NCBI GenBank assembly: GCA_016987375.1
Contig: PJRA01000444.1
Span: 605,971 to 669,970 of the forward strand
Source of the DNA: Brachionus koreanus
Lineage: Eukaryota; Rotifera; Eurotatoria; Ploima; Brachionidae
DNA length: 64,000 nt
Direction: 5' to 3'
Both the position numbers and the translations under genes were made by a program. Within the stretch, counting starts at the first letter, position 1. Each line of letters begins with the position of its first letter. The notes beneath the pieces are model-generated. The model saw nothing but the letters and a program-made list of their open reading frames with translations. It did not search any database and was not told the DNA's origin. Below, piece after piece: positions 20,225-29,982 of the stretch.

Positions 20225-21718
20225 ATGAATTGTGAATTTTGCTTAAAAGGTTCAGATGATTTGTACTTATTAACTCTTCCATGTGGCTATGTAATATGTC
20301 TGGAGCATTTTAAACTTGAGAGCGAATCATTCAATTGTTTTGTGTGCCAGGATCACTTGATCGAAAAAAAAGAATGCTTTGAAATGAGAAAAAATAGAAC
20401 AAAATTGAATAAAATAAAATTTTTGAATGAAAGAAACATCTATCTAGAGTTCTGTGATAGAATAGAAGAGTTGAGAGCTACAAATATCGAACCATTCAAA
20501 GATATGATTAAAAAAATAGATGAAAAGCATCGAAGTTTATTAGCTCAATTTAAAGAAAAATTAGATAATTATTATCAATCAATTATGGATGATATAGAAA
20601 AAGCTAAATTGAATTTTTTTCTAGCAATTGAATTTCCATTGATTGAAATAGATACAAAAATAATTAGAGATAATTTAGTAATTAATTCAAATTTGAATCA
20701 ACGAGAACAAATGTCTTTTTTTGAGCACAAAAATGACTATTTGACAAATTTGCAAAGAACAAATTTCAATCAAATATTGGATAACTATGAAAAATTTAAA
20801 AAATTTAATTTTGAACCTGGTAATCAAGAACTAGATATTTCCTTTGAAAAATTATTCGGTAAATTAACAAATTGTATTGATTACAAAACATCAGACTACA
20901 TGAATTTTTTACCTTGTTTGAGCAAATTTCATCTTATGTGTCAATATGGTACAAAAAAATGTGCTGAAGAGCCAGAAACTGGCAATATAATAACCATATC
21001 AAAGGAGTCTAGTTCAATATTAACAAAATTAGACATAATGACAGGAAATAAAACTGAAGTAGCCTCAATTGAATCTAGAATAAAGTTTTTTTTCTCGATT
21101 AATAATCAAATTGTAATAATAGATGATAAAGATTTTATCTCTATTTTGGCGAATGGTAAATGCTTGCAAAATTATAAGATTACTGAACAGGCTAATATTT
21201 GTGATGCCTGTTTATTTGATAAAGTACTAATACTTTTAGATATCAACAAAATTATTTATGTTATTGATTACTTAAATCAAAAAATTAGAAGTCAGTTCTC
21301 ACTTGGGTATTTATGTAGAGAAGTATTCGCAATGAAAGCTCTTTCTGAAGAGCAAATAATTCTAGGTCATGATAATTCGATAACTATTTGGAATGTGCAG
21401 ACGGGACAAAAAACTAACAGCTTCAACACTTCTGGTAGGACAGTAACTATTGAAAGAATAGGTTATAAAAGTTTTATTGGAGGATGTAACGATGGTGGAA
21501 TTTACATTTACAATCACTTTTTATCAGGATATCATTGTCACCACGGTACAGTTAGCTGCATTAGAAAATGTGAAAATGGAGATATATTGAGTTATAGTCT
21601 ACATGATGGTATAAAATTATGGCAAGGAGAAAAATTTACACTAAAGTATCACTTTAAAAATTTTCGATTTCAAGAAAAAATTTTTTTTAATTTAGGACTT
21701 TCTTTTTTTTTAAAATAA
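20225..21718 (+). CDS. RING-like / coiled-coil / WD40 family protein, copy 1
   Basis: 497 residues, one exon, no signal peptide or membrane segment. Residues 3-44 form a RING-like zinc domain with C3, C6, C20, C25, H28, C38, C41 and H44 in the context LPCGYVIC. Residues 60-210 are predicted coiled coil. Residues about 235-480 are divergent WD40-type repeats, best seen in IILGHDNSITIWNVQTGQK and ILSYSLHDGIKLW. Other members are at 52.6, 54.9 and 58.3 kb. The last 25 residues differ from the others, which end with a shared KLxYIxxxGKLxI motif, so the 3' end here may be altered. RING plus coiled coil resembles TRIM-type ubiquitin ligases; that function is inference. Confidence 0.75.
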   Translation: MNCEFCLKGSDDLYLLTLPCGYVICLEHFKLESESFNCFVCQDHLIEKKECFEMRKNRTKLNKIKFLNERNIYLEFCDRIEELRATNIEPFKDMIKKIDEKHRSLLAQFKEKLDNYYQSIMDDIEKAKLNFFLAIEFPLIEIDTKIIRDNLVINSNLNQREQMSFFEHKNDYLTNLQRTNFNQILDNYEKFKKFNFEPGNQELDISFEKLFGKLTNCIDYKTSDYMNFLPCLSKFHLMCQYGTKKCAEEPETGNIITISKESSSILTKLDIMTGNKTEVASIESRIKFFFSINNQIVIIDDKDFISILANGKCLQNYKITEQANICDACLFDKVLILLDINKIIYVIDYLNQKIRSQFSLGYLCREVFAMKALSEEQIILGHDNSITIWNVQTGQKTNSFNTSGRTVTIERIGYKSFIGGCNDGGIYIYNHFLSGYHCHHGTVSCIRKCENGDILSYSLHDGIKLWQGEKFTLKYHFKNFRFQEKIFFNLGLSFFLK

Positions 21719-23156
21719 AGAGAAAAAATTGTCACCAACAAGACCATTATTTTATCTTACTTTTTACTAACTCGTGATAGCTGTATATGTCATAATATTA
21801 GTTGACATTTTGAATATTTTTATTGTCTCAAAAATTGCTATTAGGGACAGAAAGAGATGATTCAAAAGCAAGAAAAGAAAAATTAAAATTGTAGCTTTTT
21901 GCTTTAAAACAACAAGGATGATTTGATGGTTTTTTAAGCAAAGAATACTGGCAAGTTGAAAAAAATCTTGAAATATTAAATTATATATCAATCGATAGTG
22001 CTTAATGTCCTGATTATGAGCCTTCCCATTCCATGCATATTAAAAACCCAACAAATTTAGTTCTCATCTTTGGAATTCTCAGTCCATACACTCAAGGAAC
22101 ATTTGTAGATTTTTTTATTAATTTATACTGTTAAAGCTCTCGTTTATAAACATTATTTTTTTCCTGTCTGACTTTTTTTAAAGACATTTGGTAGCCAAAG
22201 GTAATCAGCTCTCAAAATATAAAGAAAAAAAATTAAAAATTTTTCTAAATTATTTTTCTTAAAATTTATTTGCTCTAAAAATAAAATTTGGGACACAAGA
22301 GGATCTAATTGTAATTTTTTTTTCACGCATTAAAGTATAAGTGTGCAAATACAAGTTCAAATAAGAGAATCTAAGACTGTGACTAACCTGAGATGATGGT
22401 TTCTTGGAAAATATTGAATAGAACGCTTACATGAGAAGTTTGCTCATTAAAACTGTGACTAATAGTTAATGTTTTGAATCAAATTCATAAATTTTTTTTT
22501 ATACGGTGATCAAATGGTCAAGGGAAATATTAGATATTAAAAAGGTATACAATAATAACCGACTATAAATGAAGTTATCCAAACATTGAAAAAAAGGATT
22601 GAATTTTTTAATTAAAACATTTTATTCTAAAATTAAAGTGATACATTTATAAACAAAAAATTTCTTAAATAAATATTTTTTTGAACAGTTGTAAAGAGAA
22701 CAAAAATTTCTTCAATGCTTCATTTAAGTATTAAATTTCTTTATGAAAAATTAAAGTATCTTTCCATAACAAAAATGTTCAAAATTTAAAAAAATTAAAT
22801 AATAATGCTTAAAAAATCTCTTATAAATTCAATTTCTCAAATTGGTTAGTTGATAATATAGAAAAAAAAAAAACTTAGATTTTATTTTGATCAAATTCTA
22901 AAAATTAATGCGAAAAAATTATCAATAAAAAAATGATGAAAATTTTTGATGCTAATTTTTTTTTTCAAAAGCATATTTTCAAAAGTAAACACTCTTACAT
23001 TTTGGATGTGATTGTTAAAATCCGTATTCTTCATATCCGTTAGCCAAAAACTAATATATTTTAAAAAATGAATTAAATTTTTCTTTATTTATTATGTTAA
23101 ATTAAAGGAGAAAATAAAATTATTTAAAGAATTAGAATATTCTTCTTCTCTTAGAT
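21719..23156. other. intergenic, nothing firmly recognised
   Basis: A less AT-rich stretch at 21990-22110 has no ORF or known repeat. The rest is AT-rich. Confidence 0.4.
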
Positions 23157-23166
23157 CGTTACCATT

Positions 23167-23500
23167 GACAATTTCATACAAAATTTTCAATACAAAAATT
23201 AAAAAATTCTATAACTTTTGTTATAAAGGCCAGAATTTGTTCTGCTGTTGAAACAAAGTGAAACAACTGTTGTTTTACCAACTGGGGAAGTCTGCAAAAT
23301 CTCTGCAAATTGATTGCGATTTATTTTCAATATTATTATATTGAGTGAAATTTTGCAGAGATTTTGCAGACTTCCCCAGTTGGTGAAACAACAGTTGTTT
23401 CACTTTGTTTCAACAGCAGAACAAATTCTGGCCTTTATAACAAAAGTTATAGAATTTTTTAATTTTTGTATTGAAAATTTTGTATGAAATTTCACATAGC
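23167..23500. mobile_element. foldback element with 10-bp target duplication, copy A
   Basis: Two arms of about 141 bp (23170-23310 and about 23350-23491) are inverted and nearly identical (one difference noticed), with a loop of about 40 bp. The 10-bp sequence CGTTACCATT is repeated directly at 23157-23166 and 23501-23510. The right terminus is GCTATGTGAAATTTCATAC on the other strand; the left one has lost a few bases. No coding capacity. Long inverted arms with 9-11 bp duplications are typical of Mutator-type (MULE) elements. Confidence 0.85.
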
Positions 23501-23644
23501 CGTTACCATTACCATTAACTCATTGAAATACCGCTCATATTACTCTAATTTTATAATAAACATCAAAACTTGTCAAGAAAATTTGATCATAAATCTTAAA
23601 ATAAGTGTCATAGGTGATGGATTTTAGAGGAAAAAATCATATTT

Positions 23645-24616
23645 TTAATTTAATAAAAATAAAAAATCATTGACTTGTTTAATGGCTTCAGATTTTAATT
23701 TTTTGTGAGCTAATAGAAATATTACTGATGATATCAAATCTAAAATTACAACAAGTTCATAAAATAAACAATCTAATAATCCTAAATATTTGCTTTTAAT
23801 AAAAAAGTTTGTGAAATCAATAAACCAAATAAAAACAGTTGTATTTGACATCAGGGAGTAGATAAAAAATATGAATAAAATTCGAAAATTTTTTCTATCA
23901 GACTGTTTCTGTACAATTGACCTTGTGGTGAAAAAAATTCTCTTCAAAAGAATCAAGTTTAGACTGGCATAGATTACAACCACTAACCCAGCCGGCACAG
24001 TATATATGAGATTAATTAATAGGACGTTTAATGAAAATATATGCTCATTAAAATCAATCATACAAAATCTAAAATCATGCACAAAAAACTCATAGTCACT
24101 TAATAGAGTATTTAATAAACTGAGGAAAATTGAAATAATCAAATAAATAATAAAATTTTTTAATTTTTTAATAATTGCTCCCAATTGTTTGCCAAACCAT
24201 ATAGTCATGTGAAACACTGAGTAATAAAGTAACACAAAATAATACTGTGGTATTGAAATTTTCAAAATATAATAAAAAATACACAATAGTTTGTTCTGGC
24301 GAATTATGTCAAAATTTGAAAGAAAAAAAGAAATTAAAAATTTTATTTTAATAAAAAAAAGTATTAAACAAATATAAAATAAGATTGCGAATTCAACAAC
24401 TATCAGATGTTTTTTCGATTTAATTACTATCAATAGAGTGAAAAGCTGATAAATAGAAGAAAAAACAAATAGAGTTTGTTTGATTATTTTTGGAACCAAT
24501 TCTATGCATGCGTCGTTCATTAGATAGATACTGTTTGTATCGTTTTTAAATATTGTTAAATTATCGTCTGATTTAATATTCATCATTCTTTTTGATGAAA
24601 AATTAAAATTTAACAA
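23645..24616 (-). CDS. divergent seven-transmembrane receptor, intact
   Basis: 323 residues, one exon, about seven hydrophobic segments after a 40-residue N-terminus that includes NDT and NLT sites. A cysteine at the start of the third segment (KLLCIFYY) and one in the second extracellular loop (RFCMIDF) could form the usual receptor disulfide. No DRY or NPxxY motif is seen; instead YYSVFHMTIWF follows the third segment. It is clearly homologous to the broken gene at 34.7-35.7 kb (shared YYF.L.YYSVFH.TIW, DRKN..IL..F..SL.SN). This is probably a lineage-specific chemosensory or peptide receptor; the ligand is unknown. Confidence 0.75.
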   Translation of the reverse strand: MLNFNFSSKRMMNIKSDDNLTIFKNDTNSIYLMNDACIELVPKIIKQTLFVFSSIYQLFTLLIVIKSKKHLIVVEFAILFYICLILFFIKIKFLISFFLSNFDIIRQNKLLCIFYYILKISIPQYYFVLLYYSVFHMTIWFGKQLGAIIKKLKNFIIYLIISIFLSLLNTLLSDYEFFVHDFRFCMIDFNEHIFSLNVLLINLIYTVPAGLVVVIYASLNLILLKRIFFTTRSIVQKQSDRKNFRILFIFFIYSLMSNTTVFIWFIDFTNFFIKSKYLGLLDCLFYELVVILDLISSVIFLLAHKKLKSEAIKQVNDFLFLLN

Positions 24617-25009
24617 AAAATGTTTTCTGATTTTAAATACTCGATTAATAGAAAATTTAAATATTTTATTACAAATTAAATGTTTACTTGATTAATGTTA
24701 TAAATTACGTGCAGACAATCACGTATAATAAATCACTTAAAATTTGTTTATTTTAAAATTAAAAATTTAATAAGTTCATTTTATTTAGAAAAATAAGTGT
24801 CAAAAGAAAATCATTAATTGATAAATATAAATATATATATATATATATAAAATATTTTCGTTTAATTTTAAACTTAAAAAAAATTGAAAAAAAATTTTTG
24901 ATATTCAGAGTTTACTTATTGATTATCAAATTGCAACTATACATAAAATATCTTAGGTTTTTTAAATGAGTTTCTTTTATTACATTTCTTGTTCCAATAT
25001 TGTATCATG
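24617..25009. other. 5' flank of the 7TM gene
   Basis: AT-rich. An imperfect inverted pair ACGTG / CACGT lies at about 24707-24725. A simple AT repeat follows. Confidence 0.4.
24830..24849. repeat. (AT)n microsatellite
   Basis: Alternating AT, about 20 bases, in the upstream region of the 7TM receptor gene. Confidence 0.8.
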
Positions 25010-25980
25010 TATTCATTATTATTATTAGCAGTAAGTAAAACAGCAGCTTTTTACAATATAACTAGTTGCTTCAACAAAAAGCTTCCTTCATCCATTCGTT
25101 CAGTTTTGCCTTAGGATATTTAAACTGTGTTCATTTACAATTTCTAATATTTCAACTTGGACAAGGATCGTTTACGAGATTCACAATCTCTAGTTTATTA
25201 AAAACCTTGAACATTTGAATAAGGTAATGTCTTTGCCTTCTTTTTTTGGAGATTGGACAAATCCATTTTGTTCAAATATCAGCATAATGTCTAACAATGT
25301 CCAACTCTAACATTCTATAATTTTAGTTCATATAAAATTTAATTAATAAATATTACAAGATTCTTTTCACATAAGGTTTTAATTAATGTTTGCCTTTTGT
25401 CAAACAAAGTCAAATTTATAGTTCGTTTTATCCAAAAAAACACTAAATTTTCATCTAAAACTAAAAGGACCAGTGACAATTTGAAACTTTCTTTATTCTC
25501 ATATATCTTAAATAAACTAAATTATCTCCCCCTAAAACTTATATAGAAAATTAAAAAAGAGGTCAAACTGACACAGGTCCCTTGAGTGTTAATTATATTT
25601 GTGTAATTTGCATCTACTTTTCGCTCTTTTCATTGACAGAGCCTTGAGAAACACTACTAAAAACTGAAAGCCATGAAGAGCTAATTTTCTCCAAAACAAC
25701 TCTTAATATACGATAAGGCAGAAAGTTATCTATCCATCTTACAATATTTTCACCAAATCTTATAATTTTCAAGTTTGAATAATAATTTATTATGTGAAAT
25801 CTTATCAAAATCTTTCGAAAAATCAGTGTAAACAAGGTCCACTGGAAAGCCTGATGCCAAAAGAAAAGTAATAAGATTGATTGTGTCTAACAAGTTTGTT
25901 GAACAAGACCTTGATTGCATGAAGTTGTGTTGAGCCTTCAAAATGAGTTTTTTTTCCAAGATATGTTTTAGTTTAGTATT
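25010..25980 (-). mobile_element. decayed LINE with RT and C-terminal fragments
   Basis: Minus-strand pieces in order: LILKAQHNFMQSRSCSTNLL and LVYTDFSKDFDKISHNKLL (RT), then WIDNFLPYRILRVVLEK and SVSQGS, then KGKDITLFKC...KLEIVN (post-RT). The element ends near 25014-25027 in an (ATT)n run, which is an AAT tail on the minus strand. Several frameshifts break the frame. It is the same group as the LINE at 30 kb. Confidence 0.8.
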
Positions 25981-26328
25981 TTACAAATAACCAATTAATA
26001 GTGCATTTAAAAATGATTAGATAAAGCAAAATATTGTCTGTACTAGAAAAATCAAAGATATAAACAGAAAATTTTACTCTTAATTTCAAACTGGATTAAA
26101 CAGTCTTTGAGTACTAATTTGAAGATTTAAATAGGCTTATGGTGTTTGTTAAAAAAAAACATTGATAATTAATAAATTGACACTCTTCTTATACTTCTTA
26201 TAAAATTTTAAATAATCAAAACTTCAAATAAAAATTATCTCAATTAAAATTTGATATATTAATGAAAGATAAAGTTGTTACTTAAAATGAAAAATTTTGG
26301 ATAACAAGTTATATCTTTTATTTCAATA
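25981..26328. other. 5' flank of the MS4A-like gene
   Basis: AT-rich, with no feature recognised. Confidence 0.4.
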
Positions 26329-27048
26329 ATGCTTTTTTTTAAAAAAACACAGACTAACGATCCTAATTTGATGAATTCTGATTTCAATAGTTATAGCAAT
26401 ACAACAGCACCTAATCTGTACCAACAATCAATTGAATTTCGTCATGAATATGAAAGACAAAGAAAAGAACATGTGGTCAAGATTGTGACTGAAAAGTATC
26501 CGGTTAATTTTGCGTTTGTCTATTCTTTTTTTACCATAACAATTGGATTGGCCGAGATAGCTTTACAAATAGTGAGCATTTTGAATAAAGGAGCTTTGTA
26601 TTTTGTTGGTTCGGGTATCTGGGGAGGATGTTACTGTATTATGCTTGGCACATTAGCACTTTCATTAGTTAAATGGAAAAATTATCCACTTATTTATTTG
26701 AATTTGTTTGCAAATAGCACAGTTAGCATCGTTATTACATCTTTGATAACCATAAACGCAATTGGTATTCCATATTATTTTAGGGAATCTTCAAATCAAT
26801 CAAACAAAAAAATGCTGCCTATTACAATCTCAATGTTGGCTTTGGGAGTCATGGCAACAATTATGTGTGTTTTATTTTTGATAATGTTATGCAAAATTGG
26901 CTTAGGAAGACGTCGTAATGTTAATCCTGTTCTAAGTTTATCTTCGGCCAACGACCCGAGCCTAAAGTTATCGAATAGCAATTATTTTGGTGATTCTAGC
27001 ATACTGAACACTGGTTTCGGGAACATATCATTACAAAGAAAAATTTAA
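26329..27048 (+). CDS. MS4A (CD20)-like four-transmembrane protein
   Basis: 239 residues with four hydrophobic segments at about 63-85, 90-112, 122-147 and 162-187, and cytoplasmic ends. The second segment GSGIWGGCYCIMLGTLAL follows the MS4A pattern YPxWGGxxFIxSGSL, which is the main evidence for this family. MS4A-type proteins organise membrane complexes or affect ion flux; no substrate can be named. The first codons (ATG then CTTTTTTTT) could be part of a splice acceptor, in which case the in-frame ATG at about 26371 would be the start. Confidence 0.65.
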   Translation: MLFFKKTQTNDPNLMNSDFNSYSNTTAPNLYQQSIEFRHEYERQRKEHVVKIVTEKYPVNFAFVYSFFTITIGLAEIALQIVSILNKGALYFVGSGIWGGCYCIMLGTLALSLVKWKNYPLIYLNLFANSTVSIVITSLITINAIGIPYYFRESSNQSNKKMLPITISMLALGVMATIMCVLFLIMLCKIGLGRRRNVNPVLSLSSANDPSLKLSNSNYFGDSSILNTGFGNISLQRKI

Positions 27049-27480
27049 CATAGGAAATTATCAAAGTTTAATAAAATTATCTAGAAAATAAAATATTTAG
27101 TAAAAATTAAATTTTGTTTCTATTTTATTATCACAAAAAAATTATTTAAGCATTATTCCTAATCATTTATCTGAAAATTGCTAATATTTCTAATTGATGA
27201 ATAACGATCTTATTGTTTCTTAAAAAAAAATTGTTATGGTTTTTTTTCTTCAATAACAAAATTTTTCATTATACATATGATATACTGACATATCTAAATT
27301 ATTATAAGCTTCTTTGGAGTCAGATTTTCAATAAATCTTGATTCGGAACATTCTTTATAACCTCCCACCAGTCTGACAGTCAATTGAACAGAAGAACGTT
27401 TGACTCTTTTAGTTTGATTGAAGCAAATTTTATTAAAATTATTTTCTGAAAATAAAATTATTTTTCTACTTTTAGTTAAT
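27049..27480. other. intergenic
   Basis: AT-rich, with a less AT-rich patch at 27335-27410 that has no recognised match. Confidence 0.4.
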
Positions 27481-27558
27481 GCTGTGAAGCCAAATATTAA
27501 AATGGTATTCTGATAGAAAGCTTTCCAGCATCACAAATCCAATGCATAAAAACTTTCC
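27481..27558 (-). pseudogene. fragment of a 7TM receptor gene
   Basis: GCTGTGAAGCCAAATA, then GTATTCTGATAGAAAGCTTT and CCAGCATCACAAATCCAATG, match 35312-35413 of the broken receptor gene, with about 30 bases missing between the first two blocks. Only the region of the second to third membrane segments remains, so this is a relic of a third family member. Confidence 0.7.
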
Positions 27559-28473
27559 ATAAAAAATTTGTTATTTATTTAATATTTTTTAAGATAAATT
27601 TATAAATAAGTCTTTAATTATATTGTGTTCAGATTCATTTCTTAAAAGCATATTTGAATTTGAAAAATCCAACATTTTTTTTTATTCTAAATACATCTTT
27701 TGATTAAAATTTAAATTATTTTATATATTATTTAATCTAATAAATATCACGTTTCTTTTAAAACGATGCTAAATTACTTATAAATATTTAAAATATAATT
27801 TGATATTGACATTGATCCATTGATAATATTAGCGGTTTTATTTAAACTAGGTAGACTGGAAAAAAAAACAAGAATATTTAATTTTGGCTCCTTTTCCGCA
27901 TTACTATAAAACACTGATACAGTTTAAAAACAACTCTGAAATTCCGCAAATGAGCCTTAGTATTTTAAATGATACATAGTGCAGCATACAAATTTGGACT
28001 AAATTTAAGAATGGTTAGACATCAAATTTTAAATTGACTCTATAAAAAAAATCATATGCCATTACATGAAAACAACAAATAAAGAGAATCCAAAGAGTCG
28101 GCTGTTCATGATCCTTTAATTAAATTTTTCTTAGTGTTCCTCTTGGTCATTTAAGTAACATCTAACTAGAATTGGATTTTCAGCATGACCTTTATTAGGA
28201 ATTTCAACATCTATTGGTTGCATTTCGAGCTAATTGTTTTGGTTTTCTTCTATTTGATTTACAAAAATCGAAATGACTTGTCTATATTTTTACATTTCCA
28301 AAGCTTTTGAAAGATTTTGGCATGATAGAGTTTTATATAAGGTAATAAAAATTAATCAACCTTATCAAAGGTGAGTAATTATCTCGCTTATTTCTAGCAT
28401 TTTCATAAATGACATATTAAAAAGAAATTAAACACACTGCCAATAATCTCTTCTTTTTGCAAATGATTTGGCT
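27559..28473. other. intergenic, nothing firmly recognised
   Basis: AT-rich with scattered less AT-rich parts (27870-28110, 28120-28380). No ORF of coding character. Confidence 0.4.
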
Positions 28474-28483
28474 ACTTTTTTTA

Positions 28484-28796
28484 GCTTTGTGAAATTTCAT
28501 ACATAACTTCCAATACAAAAAGTAAAAAATCTTATAACTTTTGTTCTAATAGTCAAAAATTTGTTCTGCAGATGAAACAAAGTGAAACAAGTCTGCAAAA
28601 TTTGTGCAAAATTCAAATCAATATAATGATATTGAAAATAAATCGCAATCAATTTGCACATATTTTGCAGACTTGCTCAATGGGTGAAACAACAATTGTT
28701 TCACTTTGTTTCATCTGCAGAACAAATTTTTGACTATTAGAACAAAAGATTTTTTACTTTTTGTATTGGAAGTTTTGTATGAAATTTCACAATGCC
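28484..28796. mobile_element. foldback element with 10-bp target duplication, copy B
   Basis: 313 bp. Arms of about 130 bp are inverted with small differences. The termini are GCTTTGTGAAATTTCATAC at the left and GGCATTGTGAAATTTCATAC (other strand) at the right. The 10-bp sequence ACTTTTTTTA is directly repeated at 28474-28483 and 28797-28806. Same family as copy A: shared TCTGCAAAAT..GTGCAAA, GAAACAAAGTGAAACAA and central AATCGCAATCAATTTGCA. Confidence 0.85.
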
Positions 28797-29039
28797 ACTT
28801 TTTTTAATTTGTAGCAAATAAATAATAAAAACATCTGTTGAAAAGTCATGTTATATGATACTTAAGAAAAGAAAAAAACTCAAGTTAAAATCAATCTTGA
28901 GCCTTAAAGTTAGCGATAACAAGTTAAATCGTGATGAGAAATATCAAAGGCATTACGCTAGACTCAAATTTTGTATTTAGTCCAATGGTAGATGATTTAG
29001 ACTTAATATAATAAAAAATGTCTCAAATTAGGAAATGGG

Positions 29040-29130
29040 GTCTAAAACCAAAAACTATTTTTTATTTACATTTTTATTTTTTTACATCTCCTTAAGGCGT
29101 CAATTGAATAAATAATAATAATAATAAAAC
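29040..29130 (+). mobile_element. LINE 3' tail
   Basis: A T-rich stretch, then CTCCTTAAGGCGTCAATTGA and an ATAAATAATAATAATAATAAAA tail. This matches the nested LINE tail at 17430-17520 in order and spacing. Confidence 0.7.
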
Positions 29131-29300
29131 CAGAAACATAAGGTAATCTTTAAAAACGATCGGATCAATCTTGGATCATTCTTTTCCCTGTTTATCAGAA
29201 ACTAATATTAGAAAAAACAAGTTGTTCAGAACTCAGCAGTCAAATCTATTTTGATACTCATTCCACTATGGTGTACCACAAGGTCTTAAATAAATTTAAA
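29131..29300 (+). mobile_element. LINE reverse transcriptase fragment
   Basis: Plus-strand translation shows WIILFPVYQKLILEKTSCSE and, in another frame, YGVPQGL. These are the conserved W..SFL..R...V and GVPQG motifs of jockey/CR1-type RTs, here with a frameshift. Confidence 0.55.
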
Positions 29301-29982
29301 TAAAAAAAATTTGATTGAGAAGTATGTCAGTGCAAGATTAACACTAGTGGCAATAAAATTTTTTTTAAATCTTGGCATCTTTCGAATAGATTTTTCAAAT
29401 ATATATTTTGAGAATAATAAAGATTTTTAAGTTTTCTTTAAAAAATGATATTATTTTGTAAGATTATTAGATTATTATTTAAAATTTGAATTAAAAAACA
29501 TGAAAAATGCTTGTCATTCTGTCCTAAAAAAGGTTTTGAATCAAGATATATTGAATATCCTACTCCATGGTGAAATTGCTACCTTAAAATTTCTTCATTT
29601 TTTCATGCACTATCAAATATTTAAACATGTATAACCTCTAGCTATTTCAATGCATTTTTTTTAATAGTGTTGGGTACCATCCGTCATCTAACTTTTCTTC
29701 TAATACTCAATTTTTTATATATCAATTTTTATATTTAATTTAGTTATTAACATATTCTGGCGTTGTAAAAAAAAATGAAATTTTCTTTTTTTTCCATTAC
29801 AAAACTTTTACAATAAAGTCTAGTTGTATTTTTCCATTTTGATGTTTTCTGTTGATCATTGTTAGACATTTTTTTATTGTGTAAGTTATCCCATTTTTTG
29901 ACATAGCTTTTTTTTCATCCTGTATTTCTTTGATTGTTTTTCGATTTCGATTTTTATTTTGGAAAATTTTTCAACTTTAATT
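29301..29982. other. intergenic, nothing recognised
   Basis: AT-rich with a slightly less AT-rich part at 29510-29640. Confidence 0.4.

Noticed and set aside
27241..27330. ATATGATATACTGACATATC near 27275 as a regulatory palindrome
   Set aside because: Imperfect and expected by chance at this base composition.
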